Origin: Actinomycetes bacterium
GTDB taxonomy: Bacteria; Actinomycetota; Acidimicrobiia; Acidimicrobiales; RAAP-2
NCBI GenBank assembly: GCA_021810205.1
Contig: JAJZJC010000025.1
Coordinates: 1 to 40,999 of the forward strand
Direction of reading: 5' to 3'
Length of the DNA: 40,999 nt
Shown one piece after another: positions 7,746 through 15,356 of the stretch; position 1 is the stretch's first letter, and every line of letters starts with the position of its first letter. The notes below the pieces were generated by a model. That model had not been told where the DNA came from. It saw only the letters and a program-made list of their open reading frames with translations, and searched no databases. The translations under genes were made by a program, and so were the position numbers.

Positions 7746-8918
7746 ATGCCAACCGACAACGAGCGCCGCTACCAAGAGCGGCTCGACCGCTACACGACGG
7801 CGATGGACGCCGGAAAACCGGACAAGGTCCCAATCCGAATCAACTTCAACGAGGTCGCAGCGGTCTACGCCGGCTACAGCCTCCAAGAGATCTACTACGA
7901 CTTCGACAAGAACCTCGCGGCGGGCACCAGGATCGTCGAGGACTTCGATCTCGACGTCGCGCCCTTCCCTCCGAGCCTGTGGTGGGCCGGGCAGCACGAC
8001 GCCGTCGGCGCTCGTTACCTGCGCTTCGCCGGACGTGACCTCGACATCGACACGCAGTTCCAGTTCGTCGAAGGCGAGTACATGCTGCCCGAGGACTACG
8101 ACGCCTTCATCGCAGACCCGACCCGCTGGCTCCTCGACGTCTACCTACCTCGGATCCACGCCGACATGGCAGAACCCGGCAGTTACCGGGCAGGGCTCGC
8201 GCTCATCAGGGGCACCTGGGGCCTCCAGGAGCTCCTCACCAAGCAGGCGCAGGCAGGTGCCGCGTGGGCGGCGCTGGGCATGCCCACCGGCGCCACCGGC
8301 ATCGGCAAGGCGCCGTTCGACACCCTCGGCGACACCTTGCGCGGGATGCGCGGGATCCTCCTCGACCTGCATCGCCGCCCCGACAAGATCATTGCCGCCA
8401 CCGAGATGCTCGTCCCACACAACATCTACTACGCGGTTGCCTCAGCCGGTGGAGACACCGAGGCACCCGACTTCATGCCGCTGCACCGTGGGGCGCTTCC
8501 CTTCTTGAACCCCGTGCAGTGGGACACCTACTACTGGCCGAGCTTGAAGGCGGTCATCGAAGGGCTCTGGGCCCAGGGTAAGCGGACGATCTTCTACGCA
8601 GAGGCGGACTGGACGCCCTATCTCGAGCGCATCGCCGAGCTGCCGGACCACAGCATCGTGTTCCACGTGGACCAGACCGACATGGCCCGAGCCAAAGAGG
8701 TCCTCGGCGGACGCTTCTGCCTGAGCGGCGGGGTCCCGAACTACCTGCTCGCATACGGCAGCGAGGGAGAGGTCCGCGACTACGTCAAACAGCTGCTCGA
8801 CACCTACGCGGCCGACGGCGGCTTCATCATCGACACCTGCTCCGTGCTCCAGATGGACGCGAAGATCCCCAACCTCTTCGCGCTCGTCGAGACCGCACGT
8901 ACGTACGGCGTGTACTGA
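7746..8918 (+). CDS. URO-D-family corrinoid methyltransferase (substrate component, presumed)
   Basis: About 390 residues of the uroporphyrinogen decarboxylase fold used by MtaA/MtbA/CmuA-type corrinoid methyltransferases. Its place next to the corrinoid protein argues against heme biosynthesis. Late motifs are KRTIFYAEADW, HSIVFHVDQTD, FCLSGGVP and FIIDTCSVL. Where MtaA has its HxC zinc ligands this protein reads AEAD, while the final Cys is present, so metal binding may differ. ATG 7746 is taken as start; the GTG at 7728, overlapping the previous stop (GTGA), is equally possible. It probably moves a methyl group from an unidentified O-, N- or S-methyl donor to the corrinoid. Confidence 0.8.
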   Translation: MPTDNERRYQERLDRYTTAMDAGKPDKVPIRINFNEVAAVYAGYSLQEIYYDFDKNLAAGTRIVEDFDLDVAPFPPSLWWAGQHDAVGARYLRFAGRDLDIDTQFQFVEGEYMLPEDYDAFIADPTRWLLDVYLPRIHADMAEPGSYRAGLALIRGTWGLQELLTKQAQAGAAWAALGMPTGATGIGKAPFDTLGDTLRGMRGILLDLHRRPDKIIAATEMLVPHNIYYAVASAGGDTEAPDFMPLHRGALPFLNPVQWDTYYWPSLKAVIEGLWAQGKRTIFYAEADWTPYLERIAELPDHSIVFHVDQTDMARAKEVLGGRFCLSGGVPNYLLAYGSEGEVRDYVKQLLDTYAADGGFIIDTCSVLQMDAKIPNLFALVETARTYGVY

Positions 8919-8960
8919 GCCAGCACCGACCAGTACCGAGAACTGAGCCAGTACCGAGAG
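8915..8960 (+). repeat. Short imperfect direct repeats after the first URO-D gene
   Basis: CTGAGCCAGCACCGA (8915-8929), CCAGTACCGAGA (8930-8941) and CTGAGCCAGTACCGAGA (8944-8960) are near-copies of one unit. They begin at the stop codon and end just before the Shine-Dalgarno sequence of the 61-residue gene. They look like small slippage duplications; no function is evident. Confidence 0.6.
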
Positions 8961-8972
8961 AGGACGACCGAC

Positions 8973-9158
8973 GTGACGAACCAGACGACGACCGCAGATC
9001 CGGGCGCTGACGCTCCCCCGCCAGGAGTCTGCGTGCCCTTCACGAAGAAGCTCGACGAGCTCGGCGGGGTGAAAGGCGACGAGTCGCTCGTGCGCGGCGC
9101 ATGGGAGGAGCTCGACGCCGCCGCGTACATGTACCTGTGGTTCTGGGTGCATCGCTGA
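8973..9158 (+). CDS. Small orphan protein in methyl-transfer operon
   Basis: 61 residues beginning with GTG 8973, preceded by a GAGAGAGGA ribosome-binding sequence. The N-terminus (TTTADPGADAPPP) is disordered and contains one Cys (CVPF). The middle is charged, and the C-terminus ends in an aromatic run (AAYMYLWFWVHR). I do not recognise the family. It sits in the operon between a URO-D methyltransferase and the methyltetrahydrofolate methyltransferase, on the same strand with 54 and 59 nt spacers, which suggests a role as an accessory or small subunit. There is no signal peptide, and the aromatic tail is too short for a normal membrane helix. It could also be a non-functional frame; the ribosome-binding site and position favour a real gene. 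Confidence 0.6.
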   Translation: MTNQTTTADPGADAPPPGVCVPFTKKLDELGGVKGDESLVRGAWEELDAAAYMYLWFWVHR

Positions 9159-9217
9159 GCACGACCCGCGCTCTTGGCGCAGCGTCCGGAGTGCCCTGAA
9201 CCCGACGAGGAGAGATC

Positions 9218-10066
9218 ATGACCGAGATCAGCTACAAAGAGAACGTCGTGCGCTTCGGACCCGGGCTGCCCACCGTGCTCATCGGCGAGCGGATCAACCC
9301 CACGGGGCGCAGGCGCTTCGCGGATGCCCTGCGTGAAGGTGACCTCACGACGGTCAAGACCGAAGCCGTACGCCAAGTCGACGCCGGCGCGGACATCTTG
9401 GACGTGAACGTGGGCGCAGGCGGCCTCGATGAGCCCGCGACGCTCGTCGCCGCGGTGGAGCTCGTCATGAGCACCGTCGACGCAGCGATCTGCATCGACT
9501 CGAGCGATGCATCCGCTCTCATCGCGGCGCTCGACGTCTATGAAGGAAAGGCGCTCGTGAACTCGGTGACCGCCGAAGAGGCGTCGATGGCGACGATCCT
9601 GCCCGTCGTCGCCGAGCACGGGGCGGCGGTGATCGCGCTCCCCCACGACGAGCACGGGATCCCCGCCGATCCCCGGGAACGCCTTGCCCACGCCGCGCGC
9701 ATCGTCGACGCCGCCGCAGCCGCCGGGATCCCTTCCACAGACGTCGTCGTCGACTGCCTGTGCATGCCAGTCGGTGCCGACCAGCAAGCAGCGGCCCGTG
9801 CCCTCGAGACCCTGCGGCTGGTGCGCGCGGAGCTCGGGGTGGCGACCACGGCAGGCGCGAGCAACATCTCCTTCGGCCTCCCTGAGCGCCCGACCCTCAA
9901 CCTCGCCTTCCTCGCGATGGCGATCGACGCCGGTCTCGCTGCGCCCATCACCGACGTCACCGTCCCGGGTCTGCGCCGCCTCTGCCGGGCCTCCGATGTC
10001 CTCGCGTCACGCGACGCGCGCTGCCGACGCTACGTCGCCGACTACCGCCGTTACCCGTCGCAGTGA
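9218..10066 (+). CDS. Methyltetrahydrofolate:corrinoid methyltransferase (pterin-binding)
   Basis: 282 residues with the TIM-barrel pterin-binding fold shared by AcsE, the MetH folate domain and DHPS. Signatures are GERINPTG (23-30), DVNVGAGG (62-69), CIDSS, NSVTAEE and GASNISFGLP with N216, the residue that contacts N5 in characterised MeTr proteins. DHPS is unlikely because the DHPS substrate loop is absent and the operon is corrinoid-dependent. It would pass the methyl group between the corrinoid protein and tetrahydrofolate, linking demethylation to C1 metabolism. ATG 9218 follows a good GAGGAGAG sequence; the stop overlaps the next GTG (GTGA). Confidence 0.9.
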   Translation: MTEISYKENVVRFGPGLPTVLIGERINPTGRRRFADALREGDLTTVKTEAVRQVDAGADILDVNVGAGGLDEPATLVAAVELVMSTVDAAICIDSSDASALIAALDVYEGKALVNSVTAEEASMATILPVVAEHGAAVIALPHDEHGIPADPRERLAHAARIVDAAAAAGIPSTDVVVDCLCMPVGADQQAAARALETLRLVRAELGVATTAGASNISFGLPERPTLNLAFLAMAIDAGLAAPITDVTVPGLRRLCRASDVLASRDARCRRYVADYRRYPSQ

Positions 10067-11961
10067 CCGAACTCGTCCGGCTCCACGTCCTTCCCGCGGG
10101 CGAGTGGGTAGGGGCGAGGAAGGGCGAGTCGCTCCTCCAAGCGGTCCTCGACGCTGGGTTCAAGATCGAGACGGTCTGTGGCGGGCGCGGAACCTGCCAT
10201 CGTTGCCAGGTGATCGCCCCGGGCCTCGAGGGCGTCCCAAAGCGCCAAGAGCGAGAGACCTTCTCCGAGGAACAGCTCGCTGCGGGCTACCACCTCGCCT
10301 GCCTGCAAAAGGTCGAGCACGACCTCGAGGTGCAGGTCGTGGAGCTCGAGGACTACGCCGAGAAAGCCTTCTCGCCCATGGTCGACTGGCCGGGGATACG
10401 GCTCGCCCCGAGCGCTCGGCGTGACATCGTCCGTCTCGATCCGCCGGACCTCGAGGACCAACGCTCGGACTCCCGCCGCCTGCGCGAGGCGCTGCCCGAT
10501 GGCACGCGTGCGCGCATCGCCTACGAGGTCCTCCAAGCGCTGCCTGCGACCGTGCGCGAGTCGGGCTGGCACGTCTCGGTCACCGCGGTCGGCGACACCG
10601 TCGTCGAGGTCGAGCGGCACCACCTTCGGCCCCCGATCGGTGTCGCCGTCGACATCGGTACCACGTCGGTGGCTGCGATGCTCGTGAACCTGCGGACGGG
10701 TACGGCGGTCGACGTCGGCGCGCACTCGAACTCCCAGGAGCGTTACGGCGCCGAGGTGATGAGCCGGATCGACCACGCGCGGACCCCGGGCGGCTTGGCA
10801 GCGCTCCAAGCGGCCGTCGTGGGCGACGTGAACCGGATCCTCGGCGAGTCCTGTGCGCGCACGGCAGTCGCGCCCCGAGACATCGTCTCGATGACCGTGG
10901 TGGGGAACACCACGATGCTCCACCTCTTCCTTGGCCTCTCGCCCGAGCACATCGGTGAGGCCCCGTTCGTGGGCGTCACCAACGACGGCGTCAGCATCGA
11001 GGCCAGCCACCTCGGGCTCGACATCCATCCCCGCGCGGAGATCCATGTGCTGCCGAGCGTCGCCGGCTTCGTCGGGGCCGACACCGTGGGCGGGATGCTC
11101 GCGACGCGGCTCGGGGACACCGACGGCACCCGGCTGCTCATGGACATCGGCACCAACAGCGAGCTCGCCCTTGCGCACCACGGCGTCGTCTACACCGCCT
11201 CTGCCCCGGCTGGGCCGGCCTTCGAGGGGGGGCAGATCCGAGATGGGATGCGCGCGGCCACCGGCGCCATCGACAAGGTCGCGATCGACCGCGGCAGCCT
11301 GTCCTTCTCGACGATCGGCGACGCGGCGCCACGAGGTTTGTGTGGCAGCGCGCTCGTCGACTGCTGCGCAGAGCTGTTCCGGGTGGGCCTCGTCGACGGG
11401 AGCGGTCGGCTCCTCGATGCCACGGCGCTGCGGGCACGCGGGAGTGCCGACATCCCCGCGCTCACCCAGCGGATCCGCACAGTCGACGGCCAGCGCGAGC
11501 TCGTCATCGCCGAGGCGAGCGAGTCCGCGACGGGACGGCCGATCGTGCTCACGCAGCGAGACGTGCGCCAGTACCAGCTCGTGAAGGCAGCGATCAGGGC
11601 GGGCGCGGGCATCCTCCTCGCGGACGTCGGTCTCGCCCCCGACGCGCTGGACGAGATCTTCCTCGCCGGATCCTTTGGCAGCCACATCGACCTGGGCTCG
11701 GCGCTGCGCACCGGGCTCGTACCCGACGTCGGCACCGATCGGATCCACGACGTCGGCAACGCCGCCCTGGAGGGCGCACGGATGGCGCTGCTCGACACCG
11801 ACTTCCGCGACGCGGCCGCCTCGCTGGCGCGCCGGGCGCACCACATCGAGCTGTCGGGTCGCAAGGACTTCAACTCGCATCTCCTCGCGTCGCTCCCCTT
11901 CGCGGCGCCCTCGGAGTCGAGCGGCGTCCACACGCCGGCAACGCAGGTGCTCCACGCATGA
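10063..11961 (+). CDS. Corrinoid reductive activase (2Fe-2S ferredoxin + ASKHA, DUF4445)
   Basis: 632 residues, RACo/RamA-like function. The N-terminal ferredoxin domain has Cys39, Cys45 and Cys48 (VCGGRGTCHRC) and Cys80 (YHLACLQ), the plant-type [2Fe-2S] set. A linker leads to an ATPase domain of the acetate/sugar kinase-Hsc70-actin superfamily: VAVDIGTTSVA, LLMDIGTNSELAL, PAFEGGQIRDGM, CGSALVD and EIFLAGSFGSHID. Such proteins use ATP to reduce inactive Co(II) corrinoid to Co(I). The start is GTG 10063, overlapping the methyltransferase stop; its own stop overlaps the next ATG. The single [2Fe-2S] cluster resembles Carboxydothermus RACo rather than the two-[4Fe-4S] RamA. Confidence 0.92.
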   Translation: MTELVRLHVLPAGEWVGARKGESLLQAVLDAGFKIETVCGGRGTCHRCQVIAPGLEGVPKRQERETFSEEQLAAGYHLACLQKVEHDLEVQVVELEDYAEKAFSPMVDWPGIRLAPSARRDIVRLDPPDLEDQRSDSRRLREALPDGTRARIAYEVLQALPATVRESGWHVSVTAVGDTVVEVERHHLRPPIGVAVDIGTTSVAAMLVNLRTGTAVDVGAHSNSQERYGAEVMSRIDHARTPGGLAALQAAVVGDVNRILGESCARTAVAPRDIVSMTVVGNTTMLHLFLGLSPEHIGEAPFVGVTNDGVSIEASHLGLDIHPRAEIHVLPSVAGFVGADTVGGMLATRLGDTDGTRLLMDIGTNSELALAHHGVVYTASAPAGPAFEGGQIRDGMRAATGAIDKVAIDRGSLSFSTIGDAAPRGLCGSALVDCCAELFRVGLVDGSGRLLDATALRARGSADIPALTQRIRTVDGQRELVIAEASESATGRPIVLTQRDVRQYQLVKAAIRAGAGILLADVGLAPDALDEIFLAGSFGSHIDLGSALRTGLVPDVGTDRIHDVGNAALEGARMALLDTDFRDAAASLARRAHHIELSGRKDFNSHLLASLPFAAPSESSGVHTPATQVLHA

Positions 11962-12974
11962 CGTCGCCCCAGCGGGACCGGGTCGCGGCGACGCTCGCGT
12001 GCAAGCGGGCCGACCAGCTCCCCCTCGGCGAGCTCTACGTCGAAGACGGGCTGGTCGCCGCGCTCGCAGGGCAGCCGCCGGGCCAACCTGTCACACCCGC
12101 TACTCGCGCGAAGGTCCTCGAAGCACTCCACTTCGACGCCATCGCCGCCTACCCCTCGTGGCGCGGCCACCCCCTCCTCGGCGTCCACCTCGCCGACCCT
12201 TCGCCCGGACGAGACGCCGGGACGCTGCACCCTCACACGGGCACCGAGCTCGGTCTCCCAGATCCTGCACGGCTCGACTGGTCCCCGGTTCGAGCGGCGC
12301 GGGCAACATCGCCCTTCTACGTCCTCGCAATGCTGCCGGGCCCCTTCGGAGAGCTCGCCTACGGCTTGGGCATGGAGCGCTTCCTCCTCCTGTGCTGGCG
12401 CGAGCCCGCCGAGGCCCAGCGGCTCGGCGACGCGATGGTCGACTACGGGCTCGAGCTCGCCCGCCTCGCACTGGCGAACGGTGCCCAAGGTCTCGTCGTC
12501 GGCGAGGACATCGCGTGGGAGGGCGGGTTGCTGCTACGAGCGTCGCTGTACCGCTCCCTGTTCCTCCCGGCGCTCGAGCGCGAGGTGTCGGGGCTGCGGG
12601 CACTCGGCGCCCCCGTCGTCTTTCACAGTGACGGTGACGTCCGCGCCCTCCTCGACGACCTCGTGGGGACCGGGATCGACGCGCTGCACGGCTGCGCGAC
12701 GGCATCGGAAGTCGCCCCGTCCTCGCTCGCGGCACGCACCAAGCGGCGGCTCTGCCTGTGGGGCAGCCTCGATCTCGCCGCGTTCGCCGTATCCGAAGAG
12801 GTGCTGACGGCGCGAGTGGACGAGGTGTTCTCGGCGGCCCCTGCGTGGCCCGGCTACATCTTCGGCACCTCTGCGGGCATCCTCGATGCGAGTCTCTCCG
12901 TGACGGCGGTGCGAACCGCCTTCGACAGGGCACACGCGATATCCGCAGCCGGCGGCCTCACGCGCCCTCAGTGA
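11958..12974 (+). CDS. Second URO-D-family methyltransferase
   Basis: 338 residues, again of the uroporphyrinogen decarboxylase superfamily but only distantly similar to the protein at 7746-8918. Characteristic segments are GEDIAWEGGLLLR, VVFHSDGDVRALLDDLV, GIDALHG, LCLWGSLDL and a C-terminal YIFGTSAGILDASL. The HSDGD element replaces the AEAD of the first paralogue. It is translationally coupled to the activase (ATGA) and is the last gene of the operon, followed by a strong hairpin at 13013-13040. It may be a second substrate-specific methyltransferase or the methyl-acceptor component. Heme-pathway HemE is unlikely because the operon carries no other heme gene. Confidence 0.82.
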   Translation: MTSPQRDRVAATLACKRADQLPLGELYVEDGLVAALAGQPPGQPVTPATRAKVLEALHFDAIAAYPSWRGHPLLGVHLADPSPGRDAGTLHPHTGTELGLPDPARLDWSPVRAARATSPFYVLAMLPGPFGELAYGLGMERFLLLCWREPAEAQRLGDAMVDYGLELARLALANGAQGLVVGEDIAWEGGLLLRASLYRSLFLPALEREVSGLRALGAPVVFHSDGDVRALLDDLVGTGIDALHGCATASEVAPSSLAARTKRRLCLWGSLDLAAFAVSEEVLTARVDEVFSAAPAWPGYIFGTSAGILDASLSVTAVRTAFDRAHAISAAGGLTRPQ

Positions 12975-13012
12975 ACGTGGAACGGCTGGCCCGATCCACA
13001 TGAGGCGAGCAG

Positions 13013-13040
13013 GCCGGGCGGGGGGACGGCCCCGCCCGGC
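13013..13040 (+). terminator. Strong hairpin after methyl-transfer operon
   Basis: A perfect 11-bp stem (GCCGGGCGGGG / CCCCGCCCGGC) with a 6-nt loop lies 38 nt after the last operon stop. No T-run follows, as is common in G+C-rich actinobacterial terminators. It may act in both directions, because a minus-strand remnant ends at 13061. Confidence 0.7.
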
Positions 13041-13060
13041 ACTGCCGTGCGTGCTCGGCG

Positions 13061-13696
13061 CTAACCGTGCGGTGGGCTCCCCCCATGCCCGTGGCCACGG
13101 GGGTTCCCTGTCCCCGGCGGGTTGCCGCGCACGCCGCCGTGGGGTGCCTGGCCCCGGGGCGCCCCGCCGAAGTCGGACGCAAGCGCCGTGAGGTTCGGCA
13201 CCCCGAGCCCGCTTGCCGGGTTGTACACGGTGCCCGGCGTGCCGGTGTAGAAGAGATTGTCGTTCTGCGTCCCTGACTGGTCGAGCGTGGTGAACGGCGA
13301 GCTCTTCTGCTTGGCGAAGGAGTAGATGGACGGGTTCCAGAACCCGACCCTGTGGTGCAAAACCGACTCGATCACCGCCGTCGCCCCGTTCAGCTGCGGT
13401 CCGACGAAGCTCGTGCCGCCCCAACCGCCGCCGAGACCCATGGCTGTCGTTGTTGTTGCAGGGCCATAGGTGAGGTACCCGCTGAACGGGTCGGCGTCGG
13501 CCGACACGTCAGGCAGTGCGCGCGAGTCATCGACTCGATGCACGCATGCTCCCCCTCCTGTCGCTACTGCGCTCAGCCCATCCCATGCGCCCGGGCCTGC
13601 CGGGGCGCGGCACGGTGCCTGTGGCAGGCGACTGTATGCCGCCACGTCGGCTGCAGCAAGGAACACGGGGGGAAAGTGGCGGTCCGCGGCGGACAC
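13061..13696 (-). pseudogene. Peptidase S53 (sedolisin/kumamolisin) C-terminal remnant
   Basis: The readable frame encodes the C-terminal third of a sedolisin-family acid protease: ALPDVSADADPFSGY, the catalytic-serine motif GGTSFVGP, GFWNPSIY, and a calcium-loop region ending YNPASGLGVPN with Asn where the family has Asp. The Glu and Asp of the catalytic triad, the prodomain and the first two-thirds of the enzyme are absent. The segment between ATGGGA and RALPDVS also looks shortened. About 45 upstream codons to GTG 13696 show no clear homology. The tail is Gly/Pro/His-rich. The most likely reading is a decayed or deletion-truncated gene; a translated fragment could not be an active S53 protease. 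Confidence 0.75.
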
Positions 13697-13733
13697 GCGA
13701 GAACGCCGCGGCCGATAGTCGCGGCGTTCTCGC
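13697..13733 (-). terminator. Long perfect hairpin downstream of membrane-protein gene
   Basis: GCGAGAACGCCGCG (13697-13710) is a perfect 14-bp inverted repeat with CGCGGCGTTCTCGC (13720-13733), separated by a 9-nt loop. It lies 56 nt beyond the stop of the minus-strand gene at 13790-14596 and abuts the S53 remnant. There is no T-run. It would be a strong factor-independent stop or an mRNA 3'-end stabiliser. Confidence 0.7.
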
Positions 13734-13789
13734 TTCGGTCTCGAGCTGGTCCTCGCGCACCGGCCGATCTCTCACCGACCGGTGCAGAC

Positions 13790-14596
13790 TCAGGCGGAGG
13801 GGGCGGGTGGCGGAAGGTCTGTGGGAGCGACCGGGCGATCAGTGCCCGGTCGCTCGGCGACCGGGCGCTCGGACGTCGTGCGCGCGGGCACTCCCGGTGC
13901 CCGCGCGGGCGCTCCCGGTGCCATGGTGCCGGTTGGTCCTGTCGCGGTGGTCACCGGGGTCGGCGCGGCGGTCGCCAGAGTGCGGGCCGCCGGTGCGACC
14001 GGCGTCGTGGCCGGTGCCACTGCGCCCCCGGCGCCCCCTGTCCGCTCGGCGACGACGGCAAGCTGCCGACGAACCGCCCAGCCCATGAACACCGCACCGC
14101 AGAGAACGAGGATCACGCCCGGGCCGACTGCGAAGCACAGCTCCTTCCACATGAAGTGGTTCGCACCGGAGGGGGCGATGAAGATCCGCGCGTCCACGAC
14201 GGGCCACACGTACTGGCCGACGACGAACCACGCGCCGCATGCAGCGACGATGAGGCCGAGCACCCACAAGTCGGGGCGCCTGCCGTACGAGGGCCGGAGC
14301 GCAGCCATGAGCACCCAGATTCCTGCGAGCAGCGCGAGCGCCCCTGGCGCCAGTGCCAGCACCGCGCTCGTCGTCGACCACTGCCACGCGCCGAAGCGAT
14401 CGGCCACGAAGCCGAAGTCCGGCCCGGCGAATGGCGCCGCCGCTCCCCACGCCGCCACCACGATCGCGATGATCGCGAAGAGCACGACGCTCAAAGCAAC
14501 GACCGGTCGCGGCGCAACGGTTGTCTCCGCACGCACCAGTCGGGTCGCAGGCGCCTGGGCGACGCCCGGTGTTGTGGTGTACTGCCTCGCCACCAT
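13790..14596 (-). CDS. Four-helix integral membrane protein with Ala/Pro-rich tail
   Basis: 268 residues, family not recognised. About 30 N-terminal residues precede four hydrophobic segments: PVVALSVVLFAIIAIVVAAW, SAVLALAPGALALLAGIWVL, DLWVLGLIVAACGAWFVVGQ and CFAVGPGVILVLCGAVFMGW. The last 90 residues are rich in Ala, Pro, Thr and Arg, probably a disordered cytoplasmic tail. ATG 14596 has an AAGGAGG sequence 7 nt upstream, an excellent ribosome-binding site that excludes the much longer open frame to 14953. There is no conserved catalytic motif. It is followed by a strong hairpin. Codon use resembles neighbouring genes, so it is probably a genuine lineage-specific protein. Confidence 0.75.
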   Translation of the reverse strand: MVARQYTTTPGVAQAPATRLVRAETTVAPRPVVALSVVLFAIIAIVVAAWGAAAPFAGPDFGFVADRFGAWQWSTTSAVLALAPGALALLAGIWVLMAALRPSYGRRPDLWVLGLIVAACGAWFVVGQYVWPVVDARIFIAPSGANHFMWKELCFAVGPGVILVLCGAVFMGWAVRRQLAVVAERTGGAGGAVAPATTPVAPAARTLATAAPTPVTTATGPTGTMAPGAPARAPGVPARTTSERPVAERPGTDRPVAPTDLPPPAPSA

Positions 14597-14789
14597 AAGG
14601 GATCCTCCTTGCCAAGCCTGCGAGATCCGCGCTCGCAGCTCCTCGTCCGCGCGCGACGTACCCCCCGTGGCGAACGGGCGAAACACGTTTCCAACTCGGG
14701 TTCGGCCCGCGCGACGCCGTGCATCCGGGGTTGAGCGCACCCGCGACGCTGCTGAGCAGCGACAGCTCGGAGGCGCAACGAGCCGACGA

Positions 14790-15275
14790 TCAGGCGTCGA
14801 CGGCGAAGCGTCCGGTGAGCGTCCCGGAGGCGAGGACGTGCCCGCGGGACAGGAAACGGAATTTCGCGTACGTCGCGTGCTCGTCGAGCCCGAGCTCCTT
14901 GGCCTGCGCGTCCAACGCGTAGACGGTGAACTGGTAGTGGTGCGGCGGGTCACCGGGGGGCGGCGCCATCCCTCCGTATCCCGTATCGCCCCAGTCCGTC
15001 AGACCGTCGGTCCACTCCCCCGACTCGGTACCCGCGCCCTCGGCGAGCGACGTGATCGACGCCGGCATGCCGACACGCACCCAGTGCGAGAAGCCGACGG
15101 TCGTCGGCGCGTCGGGGTCCCAGCAGGTGATCGCCAGGCTCTTGGTCCCCGACGGAACGCCTTGCCAAGAGAGCTGCGGGCTCTTGTTGTCCCCGCCGGC
15201 CATCGAGTGAGCCGCCGAGGAGGGGATCGTCCCTCCGTCGTCGAATTGCTCGCTTCGCACGGTGATCTCTGCCAT
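14790..15275 (-). CDS. PEBP-family protein (YbhB/YbcL type)
   Basis: 161 residues of the phosphatidylethanolamine-binding/Raf-kinase-inhibitor-like fold in its bacterial form. Signatures are the early SPQLSWQGVP segment, CWDPDAPT with FSHWV (anion-pocket Asp, Pro and His), YGGMAPPPGDPPHHYQFTVYALD and the C-terminal ASGTLTGRF. No signal peptide is seen, so it should be cytoplasmic. The function of bacterial homologues is poorly defined; ligand binding is inferred from the conserved pocket. ATG 15275 follows AGGAGGAGAGACC. It is divergent from the dCTP deaminase gene across 81 bp. Confidence 0.92.
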   Translation of the reverse strand: MAEITVRSEQFDDGGTIPSSAAHSMAGGDNKSPQLSWQGVPSGTKSLAITCWDPDAPTTVGFSHWVRVGMPASITSLAEGAGTESGEWTDGLTDWGDTGYGGMAPPPGDPPHHYQFTVYALDAQAKELGLDEHATYAKFRFLSRGHVLASGTLTGRFAVDA

Positions 15276-15344
15276 GGTCTCTCCTCCTGGTCGTCACGGG
15301 CCCTACCGCCGACACCGTACCGACGAACCGCCGGACACCGTGCC

Positions 15345-15350
15345 TATCAT
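15345..15350 (+). promoter_or_regulatory. Putative leaderless -10 box of dCTP deaminase gene
   Basis: TATCAT ends exactly 7 nt before the A of ATG 15357, the spacing expected if transcription starts on the start codon. No Shine-Dalgarno sequence precedes this ATG, and no convincing -35 is seen. It fits the same pattern as the boxes upstream of glyA, the thiolase-like gene, hom and the IS passenger gene. Confidence 0.5.
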
Positions 15351-15356
15351 TCGCCG

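Noticed and set aside
7746..12974. hemE (uroporphyrinogen decarboxylase) for either URO-D protein
   Set aside because: Both lie in a corrinoid operon with a pterin methyltransferase and an activase, and no heme-synthesis gene is nearby; the family is shared but the context indicates methyl transfer.
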